Origin: Fragilariopsis cylindrus CCMP1102
Taxonomy: Eukaryota; Bacillariophyta; Bacillariophyceae; Bacillariales; Bacillariaceae
Direction: 5' to 3'
NCBI GenBank assembly: GCA_900095095.1
Contig: FMBT01000566.1
Coordinates: forward strand, 1 to 49,633
Length of the DNA: 49,633 bases
Shown: piece after piece, positions 9,207 through 20,129 of the stretch
How the letters are laid out: each line of letters begins with the position of its first letter
Numbering within the stretch: the stretch's first letter is position 1
Position numbers and translations under genes: made by a program
Notes under the pieces: generated by a model
Seen by the model: only the letters and a program-made list of their open reading frames with translations
Told to the model about the DNA's origin: nothing
The model's database searches: none

Positions 9207-11743
9207 GACAATCTTCAAGGAAAAATTCTTTATTTTCACCATCCGAAATTGATGTTGCTATTGGTACCAATAATTCCAATACAAAAAAAGGTAATAGAAT
9301 TTCGAGAATGCTGAAGAAGAAAAGACAGCAGGCAAGAAGAGATGCATCCTACAGTAGTAGTAGTAATTCTGAATCATCGGACAACAATTTGGATTCCAAT
9401 TCAGAGGATGATAGTGTTGATGACTCAGTGATGCTATATCAATCTCATACTGGATCATACTCTTTTGATGATACATACGATCCAAAATTCTTCTTTAGGG
9501 GAGAGGATACTATAGATGCTCATCGTTGCGAATCAATGTCAATGTCATTTGATACCTATCAGGATACCTATCAGGATGTGTATGATGATGATGATCATGA
9601 GGATAGGTATGCTAATACCGAGAATGATGATGATGAGGATGATTGTAGTAGAGATGATATTGAGAATGATGATGGTAGTAGAGATGATATCGAAACTTCA
9701 GGTGATGAATTTTCAATAGATGAAGAGCATTCACAACGTAGTTTCGTTTATAAGACACTATTAGAATCATCTGACTACGAAACTGGCTGGTGTAGTGGTA
9801 GTCATAGGGATAGTGGTAGTGATATTTATAGTGATAGTGGTAGTGACAGTGATAGTGGTAGTGGTAGTGGTAGTGGTAGCGATAGTGATAGTGGTAGTGA
9901 TAGTGATAGTGATAGTGATGGTCTTAGTCATAGTGGTACTGATAGTCATAGTGATAGTGATACATCATCATCATCATTGTCTAGTCGATCAGCATTTAGA
10001 GAATCATTTCGACGTAAACGTGCAGCAATAAATTTTCTTCAACGTAAAAAGAGAAATAGAGAAAGAAAAGAAAAAAGAAATAGAGAAAGAAAAGAAGAAG
10101 AGGAAGAAATAAAAAAGAAACAACAAAAGCAGCAAAGGAAAAAGATAAAACAGAAAGAACACAAACAGAACAAGGAACAACAACAACAAAGAAAAAAAAG
10201 TGCTGATGCTCAAGTATCATCATTATCATCAAAAGGTGTACCAAAAGTAATATTATCAATTGGTCGTCCATGTCCATTATCAGTACTACCATTACCACCA
10301 GGTACAACAGGTACAGGCCCAGTAGTAGCAGGCCCAGTAGCAGTAGCAGACTGTGATGAAGTTGTTTTTATGTCTGATACTGAAATAGAACTAGTATCAG
10401 GAAATATTTCTCCTTCAGCTGCTGCTGCTGCTACAACTGCTACTGCTACTGCTACTGCTGCTCAAAGTATTACTACTCCAGTTCCAGATTCGAGTAATGA
10501 TGTTGTCGAGGATGATAATCATGGTGTTGTTTCTGTTACTGCTCCTGCCAGTGCTACTGCTACCGCTACTCCTGCAGCGGCATTATTATTTACTAATGTT
10601 TGGGATACTGCCGTGAAAGTTACATCCGAATCGATGCGTTCGTCACGATCGATATTCTTTTCAGATGACGGCGGAGATAATAATGCTATTGCTGCTAAGG
10701 CTGTTACTGCCCCAGTTGTTCCAACTCCAGTTCCAGTTCTAGATCTGAATGATGTTGTCGAGGACGAGGAGGAGGAGGAAGGTAAAAATGCTGTTGTTTC
10801 TACTACTCCTGTCACTGCTCCTGCCACTGCTACTCCTGCGGCGGTATTAGCTAATGTTTGGGATACTGCCGTGAAAGTTACATCCGAATCGATGCGTTCG
10901 TCACGATCGATATTCTTTTCAGATGACGGCAGGGATAAAAATGCTACTACTGCTAAGGCTGTTACTGCCACTGCCACTACCGCTCGATGTACTACTACTA
11001 CCCCAGTTGTTCCAACTCCAGTTCCAGATCTGAATGAAGTTGTCGAGGAGGAGGAGGAAGGTAATGATGACGTACTTTCTACTGCTCCTGCTCCTGCCAC
11101 TGCTACTCCTGCGGCGGTATTAACTAATGTTTGGGATACTGCCGTGAAAGTTACATCCGAATCGGTACGTTCGTCACGATCAAAATTCAATGGGTGGAAG
11201 TCTTTGTTTGATACAGGCTTCGAGGAAAAGAAACCAGTTGATGATACGCTTAACGAAAAATCGATATCCAACAAAGAACGAGGAGTGGACAGAGAAACCG
11301 ATTGTGGAACGATCTTCGGAACAGTATTGCATTCGATTAATCAATTTTCGTTGTCGGCAGAGAAGAGCTACAGTAATAACAGCGATGACTTCGCAACACG
11401 AATAAAAGACGGTATAGAAATGGTATTATCATCCACAAGAGATCCTACTCCACCGCCAACATCCCCTCTGTCACCACGACATCGTGGAATAGAAATGGTA
11501 TATAGGGAGTCCGAACATGAGGAGGAGAAGGAGAAGGAGGACGATGCTGTAGACGAAGTAAAATCACTGATATCTCAGGAGCAACCCGTTGTAAAAGAAT
11601 CTATAGATACAACAGCATCATCTTCACAGCATTCACGAAGCTGGAGAGGAAGTAGAAAATTTCTTTGGAATTCAGTAAAGAAGTACAAGGACAAAAGGAA
11701 TGATAAGAAAAGTAGCAGCCACAGTCGTCATAACAACAAATAA
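8330..11743 (+). CDS. Glutamine-rich, repeat-built low-complexity protein, function unknown
   Basis: A 1137-aa single-exon frame; the ATG at 8330 is the first true start. Order along the protein: a Q-rich N-terminal half with at least four Q tracts of mixed CAG/CAA codons, interrupted by a repeated 'GRRKKSDPL' motif; an acidic D/E-rich block; a GS/DS dipeptide run ('SDSGSGSGSGSDSD'); a K/R/E/Q-rich likely coiled-coil or alpha-helical stretch ('KRNRERKEEEEEIKKK'); an A/T/V/P-rich part built from three tandem units; and a basic C-terminus ('SWRGSRKFLWNSVKKYK'). The best-preserved unit element is 'NVWDTAVKVTSESMRSSRS'. No enzyme domain or signal peptide is visible. Such a composition suggests a scaffold, nuclear or phase-separating protein, but that is speculation. 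The intact 3.4 kb frame through repetitive DNA argues that it is translated. Confidence 0.7.
10545..11200 (+). repeat. Three in-frame tandem units (~250-275 bp) inside the coding region
   Basis: The block 'GTTTGGGATACTGCCGTGAA' recurs at about 10597, 10856 and 11129, each time followed by 'ACATCCGAATCG' and 'CGTTCGTCACGATC'. The linkers encode A/T-rich, 'VVPTPVP' and 'DLN(D/E)VVE(D/E)EEE' sequence. All units keep the frame. The first two are the closest pair; the third lacks the 'IFFSDDG' part and runs into 'KFNGWKSLF'. Confidence 0.85.
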
Positions 11744-11880
11744 TTAGAAAGTGGCACGTGACGTTTTTAGATATAATATGTGAAATATTATTATAAAGGA
11801 ATGTCTTTCATGTACTACACACATAATCTACTATAATTGTGTCTGTACTTCGTCTTATCTTAGAAGCTCTAGTATTTCAT

Positions 11881-13675
11881 CTGTAATTCCCTTTGCAATT
11901 TGATATATTATATAGCTTTGCTACATTTGAAAAGCAAGTGATGTGGGTAGCCAGTCTAGTGGTTTATTTCATAGTACTGTAGGTCAAATATATATCATAG
12001 CCTGTTTTCTGCCTAATGTACCATATTATATGCTGCTTACCCTAAATAGTGACAACAGAGGAGCAAAGGCGCCACTTGGGGGATTTCATGAGAATGGGTA
12101 GTCAGCGAGTAACTTAATATTTTGCATGTTGAGTAAGAGACGGTGGATGTGGTGCATGGCTTCAGGCAGGATGAACCTGTGTAAACTGTAAGCAAATTGC
12201 TACAATACATCTGCTATGTGAATTAAATTTCTGCTGTGGGTGTGGCTCTATGTATGTACAGAGGTGTAGCAAAGGCTACTTAGCTTAGCTTAGCTTAGCT
12301 TTGATTTGTTGTTGCTGTAAGAATACCCCCCCCCCCCTTTGCTTGATGAATCACTGATGATGATGATGTATATTATGAATTTGTACTGCCGCTTGCTACT
12401 TCCTGTAAGATTTTGCATGCAAAAGTTGAATTGAGGTAAAGGACAATAATACTGGCCCACTCCTCTTGTTCCATATGGGCATATTTTGCAGAAAAAATGC
12501 AAAAGCATCATTGGTATATCACTGGCACATCCTGTGGTTGACCAGCAACATGTGTCTATATATTTTGTGTGCTCTATTATTGTCCTAGATAAAAGAGTAC
12601 AAAATGATATGGGGTCTCCAACACTGTTATTAGTGGTTGGATGCCACTACTAAACCAATATCTAAACCAATATTTTGGTGGTGGTGGAAGAAGAGGGGAG
12701 GTGATACTATAATTGTGCATGTGTGTGTAGTATGATAGTTGCTGCTGCTGCTGCTGCTACTGCTGCTGGAGGGGGGGGGGGGCAACCCACATTGTCAGTC
12801 TTCCATCCCACAAGATTGCATGACAAGCATGATGTTGACACCACCACACTTGCTCCCCCCCCCCTCCGCCACACTCTGTATCCATCATCAAAGTTATTTA
12901 ATTCTGCGGTGGTGGTGGTTGATTGTTTTGTTTACCAAAAGATAGATATCTGGTCTCTCTTAGCAGCAGCATGGCCCAATACAAACTTAATTCATACACT
13001 AGTACCAATCTGTACAATAAAGAAATAATGTGCACATGGCATCTCTGCAAGGAAAATCTCTTGCATCAATACAGTAATATCTGGTTAAAGTGCACAAAAG
13101 GATGAACACATACCATGTCAAACATGCCTATCAATAATGGAACCCCTTACAAAATAAGTACATTACTACTTCTTGCTCCACTCCTTCATGCTTTATATAC
13201 CAATATCTTTAGCTACTTCAGTGTACCAACACTTTATAAAAACACTTTATAATTTGTTGTCACTCAAAAAGCAGGTGCATGGTAGTGTTGACTCATCATG
13301 CTTTACAAGGGTAAGAATGGATGGATGGATGGATGGATGGATGGATGGATGTCTTTTGCTGCAGTCAATAAAACATGAATGATAAGGCTGATAGAGTGTG
13401 CAAGAATGTGATGGTATTATATTAATTTAAAAAATAAATGATAAACTAAGAAGAGCATGTAATGTGTATGTGCAATGAATGCATGCCATGTAGATGACCT
13501 GCTCTTAGATCACTTATTCTTCTATAGAAGATATAGAGAAGCTCTATTTTTTTAATGTAGTGGGATAAGTATCAGCTTTGTACCATGTTGACTGAGGTAA
13601 GTTAGTGGATATCATAAGTATATATTGGCAAAATAAATAATGTAATCTGAAAATTCAGAAAAATATCATCTCATC
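11881..13675. other. CpG-depleted non-coding block 1
   Basis: Reading line by line I find only about eight CG dinucleotides in roughly 1.8 kb, whereas TG and CA are common and flanking DNA has several per 60 bases. There is no supportable gene. It contains AGCTT repeats near 12280-12300, a C10 run near 12328, a G11 run near 12771 and a GGAT/GATG tandem at 13318-13350. Loss of CG with gain of TG/CA is the usual trace of long-term cytosine methylation. Confidence 0.75.
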
Positions 13676-13760
13676 ATCGGAATGTTCTCGTATTAAATTA
13701 TTTTTATATACGTAAAAATCGATGTAATCAAAAGAAGTGAAACATTAATTCGCAGTTCGG

Positions 13761-13834
13761 TTCTCTTATAGTGAAGTGGTTATCACTCTTGACTTTGAAT
13801 CAAGCATCCGGCGTTCGAATCGCCGTAAGAGAAT
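13761..13834 (+). tRNA. tRNA-Gln (anticodon TTG)
   Basis: Acceptor arms TTCTCTT (13761-13767) and AAGAGAA (13827-13833) pair perfectly. The D-arm region 'TAGTGAAGTGGTTATCA' forms the A box. The anticodon stem CTTGA/TCAAG carries loop CTTTGAA, giving anticodon TTG (Gln, CAA codons). The T arm 'CGGCGTTCGAATCGCCG' forms the B box. T-runs follow (CCTTTTG, then ATTTTTTG), as expected for RNA polymerase III termination. No intron. The body resembles other eukaryotic tRNA-Gln genes. Confidence 0.95.
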
Positions 13835-13997
13835 CCTTTTGTCAATTTTTTGTCTTCTTTTATTTTAATTTTTTTTTTGCGCGAAACAGCTGACGTCGTA
13901 CAGTAGCCACACTCACAAAATTACCCTACAGCAGCTAACAATAGCAAAACGAAAGAAGAAGCAAAAGATTCAGAGTAGACAACAATGTCAATACAGT

Positions 13998-14255
13998 ATG
14001 TATAAAAAATGGATAAAGCGACGACGACGAGGAGTAGTAACAGGAGTGGAATCAATCGTTCAAAAGAAGATAAGTTTTGGTACAATTCGTAGCAGTAGTA
14101 AAAATAATAATAATAATAATAATACTAAAATTATTGTAAAGAAAAAAAAAACCAATAATAATGATCATCTCGACGATGTTCATCATCATCATCATCATCA
14201 ACGATCCGACGATTGGTGCACAAGACCTAAGAGGACTTGGACGAAATTGGAGTAA
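13998..14255 (+). CDS. Possible small basic protein, unknown
   Basis: An 85-codon frame opens with 'MYKKWIKRRRRGVVTG' and contains N-, K- and H-homopolymer runs (HHHHHHQ) before ending in 'CTRPKRTWTKLE'. The composition is mostly simple repeat (AAT, CAT). There is no recognisable domain, and the frame could be chance. It is listed because it is the only plausible coding unit in the CpG-normal island between the tRNA and the 5S gene. The rest of 14256-15187 looks non-coding. Confidence 0.2.
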   Translation: MYKKWIKRRRRGVVTGVESIVQKKISFGTIRSSSKNNNNNNNTKIIVKKKKTNNNDHLDDVHHHHHHQRSDDWCTRPKRTWTKLE

Positions 14256-15187
14256 TTGCATGACTCACTCAAAATTCGAATCGAATCGAGTCGAATCGAA
14301 GAATCACATCACATCGATTAGGTATGATATGATCATCTAATATAATAGCTTGTGTTGATCGTATGCATAGGTTTACGAAAGAATCGGAATCGAATTGGAA
14401 TGATTATCGTCCACTAGTAATACAGTTACAACAACCTGTGTTGCATGCCACGTACGCCATATTTTGCTTTATTAGCGTCTCTAAATTCATAATCTGCAGC
14501 AAGAGCGACATGTTGTTGAGTATGGATTGATTCATTCATTCGCGTATACAAAGTTTTCTTTTATTCGAAGATAATACACCAATAATGAATGCTAAATTCT
14601 TTCATTGTTATTGGTGCAAAGTACTGTACGCACGGCCTGCACTGTATTTAAGTGATCCATTATGATACCCTGTGGAATATACCGGTAGGCGTTAACAATA
14701 ATATTAATAGCAATCCAATTTCACTTTCCATTTCTACAACCACCACCACCATCAACAGTAATATCTCTTATTATTGGACGTGCGTTGTGAATTTTGATAC
14801 AATCATTGAAGGAATGAATGAATCAATCGGAATTTAATTTTTATTTACAACTAACAAAACTGTATGTAGACATCATCATCATCATCGTTATCATCGTTGT
14901 CATCTTGTACACTGGCATGATCGTCGTCATCTTGTACACTAGCGTGATGATTGATGATCGTTGTTGCTATCGCTATCGCTGCTACTGCCACTATCGTTCA
15001 TTATATTTTTCCTCCTGCTTTTGTCTGCTCATACCCGGTATGTCACGTGGTGATGTTGTATTGGGGTATCTTTCGTACGATGTACAGTCACGTGTACTGT
15101 ATGTTGTTGTCACCGTCGTCGATTCAAGCAAGGTGAAATACGCAAAAATAAGATAATATACTTTAAATTTTGTTGAAAGAAATAGAG

Positions 15188-15303
15188 AGAACGACCATAC
15201 CAACATGACAGCACCGCTTCCCGTCTGCTCAGCGAAGTTAAGCTTGTTCGGGCCTGGTTAGTACTACGGTGGGGGACCACGTTGGAATCCCAGGTGTTGT
15301 TCT
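15188..15303 (+). rRNA. 5S ribosomal RNA gene
   Basis: A 116 nt match to the eukaryotic 5S consensus. Landmarks: 'GACCATACCAACATGACAGC' at the 5' side; 'CGTCTGCTCAGCGAAGTTAA' and 'GGGCCTGGTTAGTACTACGG', which hold the internal control region; and 'GGTGTTGTTCT' at the 3' end, which pairs with the 5' 'AGAACGACC' as helix I. A T5 run follows at once (CCTTTTTG) as the Pol III terminator. It is a single dispersed copy here, not part of a visible 5S array or rDNA repeat. Confidence 0.92.
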
Positions 15304-15839
15304 CCTTTTTGTCTTTCTTTTTCCATTATTTTTTTATTTTTTATTTATTTATTTCAATTTTGCTTGTCTACCTACCTACCTGCATACCTACAACTAAACT
15401 AAACTGTCTTCTGAATAGCTTGGTTCCTCTCATCTCACCACATCATATGCACTCACTGTTTTCCTACTTCTTTATTGTTTATTTCCTTCCTTCCATTCCA
15501 TTCCTCTCTATATTATTTCTCTGATTGATAATGCTCTGAGTGGGTAAGAATATGTAGAGAAGAAATCCACAAACACACACACACACACACACACACATCA
15601 TGTAGGGATCTAATCTCTCTCTCTCCCTCAATCCAATAACAGGAAAAGCAAAAGCAACAACAGCAACTAAATTAACTTTCCAACTTTTGCACTGTTTTTC
15701 AGATAGACGGATTAATAGTTTTGAGGAGGCCGTGTGTTGCTATTCCTTCTGTGTTCCCCCTATATGTAGTCCAATATCGTTGGTACTTACCTGCTGCCTC
15801 ATGTCATACAGTAATTAAGAGGTGCACACTCAAGATGTT

Positions 15840-16745
15840 GTTGTTGTTGTTGTTTCGTATTGTTTGGTTATTAACAGGAATATATCCATGTGTATCAGGT
15901 ATTGGGTCAGTGAAATACACCAGTATTACAACCTTTGCTTGCAACAGTTTACAAGAATACAATAGTTTCTAATAAAGTATCAGTTGGACATTATTGGTGT
16001 TGTTATTTCATATAATATGCATCAGGAGTGGAGGAACCAGTGATGATGATATACCAATATTATTGTACCACCTTTACCACCTTTACATTGCATGTAGAGG
16101 TGTACAAGAAGTACACAACAAGATCTTACACACCAGTACTACTTCTTATTAAGTTGATGTTTTAAGTTGTTTATTTAGTATTAGGAATGAGTAGAAACCA
16201 TCATGCTCCAACGGATGGATTCATCAGTGATATTATACCACCAGTATCATTGTACTAACCACCTTTATATGGCATGCAGGAATATACAGGGATTTTGCAA
16301 CAAAAAATCACACACAGTAGTAGCAGTTCTTCTGTCGTTGTTTCATTTAAATGTTTTGGTTGACAGGGAATAGATAGAATAATGAACATGTGCCAGGAGT
16401 GGATGTACCAGTGATATACCAGTATATTATTGCAGTAACAGCTTGCAAGAAGTAGAAAGCCAATTCTCCCACACATCAGCAGTTGTTGTTGTCATTTCAA
16501 CATACTTTTTGACTGACAGGAAGGAACAGAACCTGCATGTGCATGCACCAACAGAGGAATCTCCGGTGATAAAATATACATATATACCATCACCAATATT
16601 GTTGCCATTTACCTTTAGAAGTATAATATCTACCTGTAGGAGTTTACAAGATGATGTGCCACAACAAATTCTCACATATCAGTAGCAGCAGCAGCAGCAG
16701 CAGTTGTTGCTTTGCTTCATACTGTTTGGTTGACAAGAATAGGAA
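15840..16745. repeat. Strongly diverged tandem repeat, units ~150-215 bp
   Basis: The same succession of words recurs five to six times: a GTTGTTGTT stretch, 'TGTTTGGTTGACAGG', 'AGGAGTGGATG', 'ACCAGTGATATACCA', 'CACCTTTACC', 'GCATGTAG', then 'AGCAGCAG' or 'CAGTAGTAG'. Anchors of the TTTGGTT/GACAGG box lie near 15862, 16352, 16505 and 16722, with weaker ones near 16010 and 16165. Units differ by many substitutions and indels. Confidence 0.6.
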
Positions 16746-17050
16746 CATCATGGGTTAGTTTATTTTATGAGTATTTGTGTGGATGTTCCTGTCAAAATTG
16801 GTGTGGGATCATTTTCCAACCAACAGTGACTATTTTAATTATGGTCCTTGATTGCTCTTAAATATGAGATATTTTGGAAAACAGGGGTAGACTGCAATTA
16901 CATCCAAGATAATGGTGGGTAGGGATGATGATGCATCCCATTCACAGATAATATGTCCTAGGTGAGGACAGTGAATCAATTCTGTGTTCTAATTTACCTG
17001 GTGGTATGTTTAAATAAAGAAATGTATTCATTTTGGACCATACCATTTTT

Positions 17051-17699
17051 GATCAGAAATGAATACAAAATATCTCAAATAAAAGGGTTGCACAGGACAA
17101 CACCAGATGGGTTAGGTTAGGTGTGCAAACATCCACATAGAGTACTAGAACATTGTGTTTGCCTCCTACAACTTTTCTGTTCCTGTGGTTGTGGAATGAA
17201 ATCCATTTTACTTGTGTGGAAGGCAGAAAAACAACAACATGAATTTGATCAGAAATGAATACAAAATATCTCAAATAAAAGGGTTGCAGAGGACAACACC
17301 AGATGGGTCAGGTGTGCAAACATCCACATAGAGTACTAGAACATTGTGTTTGCCTCCTACAACTTTTCTGTTCCTGTGGTTGTGGAATGAAATCCATTTT
17401 GCTGGTGTGGAAGGCACAAAAACAACAACATGTATTTGATCAGAAATGAAGACAAAATATCTCATATAAAAGGGTTGCAGAGGACAACACCAGATGGGTC
17501 AGGTGCTCAAACATTCATATAGCATACTAGAACATTGTGTTTGCCTCCTACAACTTTTCTGCTTCTATGGTTGCAGAATGAAATTCATTTTGCTGGTGTG
17601 ATGTGGAAGGCACAAAAACAAAAACATGATTTTTGATGAAAATGAACAACACAGTATCTCATTTGAAAGGGTTGCAGAGGACAACACCAGATGGGTTGG
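17051..17699. repeat. Tandem array, ~195 bp unit, 3.3 copies
   Basis: Units start at about 17051, 17247, 17438 and 17635 (last one partial) with 'GATCAGAAATGAATACAAAA' or a variant. Each contains 'GGGTTGCAGAGGACAACACC', 'AGATGGGT', 'TAGAACATTGTGTTTGCCTC' and 'TTTGCTGGTGTGGAAGGCA'. The first two copies are nearly identical. Confidence 0.9.
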
Positions 17700-18240
17700 A
17701 TACACTAGCATCTATCATACCTATACCTACAAGGGCCTCATAATGCTTAGGTTTCTATGGAGGTTATGAAGGTATAGGGTTGCATTAACCAAAAATGGGC
17801 CATTTAGGCCCCAAAACAGGGTTTTCCACTTTTGTGCACAACTAAGCTGGATGATCAACACAAAGCACCAAGAGTCAGTTCTCTTTGGTATATATGGTGC
17901 ACCCCATCCATATATTTTGGGATGATTCACCTTTTTGAGTGTACTGTATGTCCACAAAACACTGCAAATGGGCCATTTTTGGGGGTTTATTTGATGTGTG
18001 CTGTGTGTGAGCCTACATTATGAGATACCAGTATGCTTACAAGACTAAGGAATGTAACAGTTCTCCATCCAATAGGTCAATTGTAAACTTCATAGTTTAA
18101 TTTTCCAAAAAAATGACCTTTTAGGTGTATATACTTGATGCTAAAGTTGTTATTATATACTACAGTAACAAATACTAGTAAAATTTGGGCATGATTTAGT
18201 TTTTATATTTGCATATTTTGGCATGATTTAGTTTGGTTGG

Positions 18241-18966
18241 AATCATAACAAATATAAGTACGTCTCTATCAAATACATCAAACCGGCGTTATTTGTTAAC
18301 GCGATTAGACTGTCAGTGTTCATTCACTAGTGACTCATTATTCGGGGGATCTCCTGTTCGATATTTATTTCACCACCCCTTTTAATTATTTTTTTGTCGA
18401 TGACTAGCTGGTCGCGTGTGTTCTGCGTCAATGACTCATCTACTTTTACTTATTGATTAAATATTCTGACGATGACATCATTCGCTTCTTTATTTGCAGA
18501 AAGAAATTCTCATCATCCACGACATAATAATAGTCGTGTACGACTTGATATCGCGTCATCCCTCGCTCGTGTGGTGTTCTCATTATTGCCTTGCTTCGCT
18601 TTTTTTCGATCACATTGTTGCTGATGAATCATCCATTCAGCGTCGTCAACGCACAAAACCATCTGCAATCTTCGCGTTCGCCTTTCTTTTTCTCTTCGAT
18701 TTACAGTATGTTGCTGATTAAGCAACAGAACGAACGAATGAATGGATCAGAAACATCATAACAGCAAACTATTTTGTCATCAAATATTTTACCGTTACAT
18801 TCATACGATGTGTCATGTTGTACAGTGATAAACGAGATCGATGACAAAACAATTTGCTTCTCTCACAACTTCAACAATTTGATCTTTACAAACACAAATA
18901 CGAAAACAAAACTACACACACACACACAAACAGTTTCAACAACATAACACAACAAAACATTACAAG
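18241..18966. other. Intergenic, CpG-normal
   Basis: Normal CG content returns here. An open frame at 18494-18721 has no recognisable features. A CA microsatellite sits near 18914-18926, just upstream of the next small gene. I see nothing else definite. Confidence 0.5.
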
Positions 18967-19272
18967 ATGCCAACCATGCCAACCATCCAACGTATTAATA
19001 CTACCTACGCTAAGGATAATAATAATCCTGTACAAATGAATGTGAATAAGATTTTCTTATATCGTTCACTCAATAAGACACACTCATCGTCTGATGAGGA
19101 CGACACAAACAGCGCTCCAAAAAAAATCTCGGCAATAGCATTGAAAAGACGTAATTCTGCGGAACTGGAACGTAAGATGCGGGAAAAAACTGCACATATT
19201 GGAAAGAAATCAAGTTATGCACATCAAACTCTAGCGCCAACCCAAGGACAAAAAGGATGGTCATTATTTTAA
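18967..19272 (+). CDS. Small hypothetical protein, 101 aa
   Basis: It starts with 'MPTMPTIQRINTTYAKD', continues with an acidic/serine patch ('HSSSDEDDTNSAP') and a basic, probably helical stretch ('ALKRRNSAELERKMREK'), and ends in 'GQKGWSLF'. The residue mix is not that of simple-repeat translation, and an A-rich CA-rich leader precedes it, as in other genes here. I recognise no family. It could be a small soluble regulatory protein or the last exon of something longer; no upstream exon is evident. Confidence 0.4.
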   Translation: MPTMPTIQRINTTYAKDNNNPVQMNVNKIFLYRSLNKTHSSSDEDDTNSAPKKISAIALKRRNSAELERKMREKTAHIGKKSSYAHQTLAPTQGQKGWSLF

Positions 19273-19793
19273 TTTTAACAAAACGTAAATTAAATTATGA
19301 CAGACAGTAGACGAAAGAACGACACACCCTACTGCCCTCTCTTTGTATGTTAGCATGAGTAATAATAATAATAAGAAAACGAAGACTATACTATAATAAA
19401 AGAAAATGAAAAGCAAACGTACGTTACATGAATAACTCCAAACGTAAATTACCATGATACAGAAGATCCCTACTACACACCAGAATTTTAGATAATTTAT
19501 ATATATATAATAACATTGCATATTTTATTGAAACCAACTATTAATCTATTACGTCTTCTTCTTCTTCTTCAAAATCGTGTATGTAGCACAGTATATACTG
19601 TAGCTTATAGCTGGTTTTTCCATACCATGCATTCTTATAGCCACGATAGTCGACTATGTATTATTTTTGTGGCGACGTCTCTTTCGTTTTGCAACCACAA
19701 TTCGACGTACGAAAAATGAGAGAAAAGTTGATTGAACGTGACTTAACACATTTGAAAAAAGAGTGATACAGTACTGGTTTCCTTCTTCCTTAA

Positions 19794-19858
19794 CGTTAGT
19801 ACTACGGTGGAGGACCACGTTGACGTTGGAATCAATCCTGTGGGTGTTGTTCTTTTTT
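19794..19858 (+). pseudogene. 5S rRNA pseudogene (3' fragment)
   Basis: The fragment 'GTTAGTACTACGGTGG.GGACC' followed by 'ACGTTGGAATC..TGTGGGTGTTGTTC' repeats the 3' half of the 5S gene at 15188-15303. It has small insertions (extra 'GACGTT' and 'AAT'), lacks the 5' half and A box, and is followed by a T6 run. The flanks do not resemble those of the intact gene. Confidence 0.85.
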
Positions 19859-20129
19859 AGTATTTTTTTGTTCTGTCTGTATTTTAAAAACAACGAGTCT
19901 CCCTATTCGCACAGACAGACATAGTCTAATGTTAGTCTACAAAAAAGACAATTGCTTGCAATGTGTATTTCCATCCTTTTTCAATTATTTTAATAGCATA
20001 TTATTAGCCAGTAGACTATTAACCTATATGTAGATATAATATTATACTTTACTTTCTATTATATATTTCATATGTACATTAGTTTAGTACACTTTTGTTT
20101 CGGTTTGTTTTTGTCTTCGTAGCTTGTTT

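Larger units (their letters stand above)
15304..18240. other. CpG-depleted non-coding block 2
   Basis: About eight CG dinucleotides in nearly 3 kb by direct reading, starting immediately after the 3' end of the 5S gene. Normal CG frequency returns abruptly at about 18260 (ACGTCTC, CCGGCG, AACGCG). The block contains a CA microsatellite at 15572-15597, diverged repeats at 15840-16745 and a ~195 bp tandem array at 17051-17699. No supportable gene; open frames in the array are copies of one another and rich in chance residues. Confidence 0.8.

Noticed and set aside
17053..17465. Two similar minus-strand frames ('MRYFVFISDQIHVVVFLPST')
   Set aside because: They are translations of adjacent units of the 195 bp tandem array, so their similarity reflects DNA repetition. 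The block is CpG-poor and shows no gene structure.
18280..18360. Possible second tRNA at the right edge of the CpG-poor block
   Set aside because: A 'GTTCGAT' word is present, but no acceptor stem, anticodon stem or A box can be formed around it.
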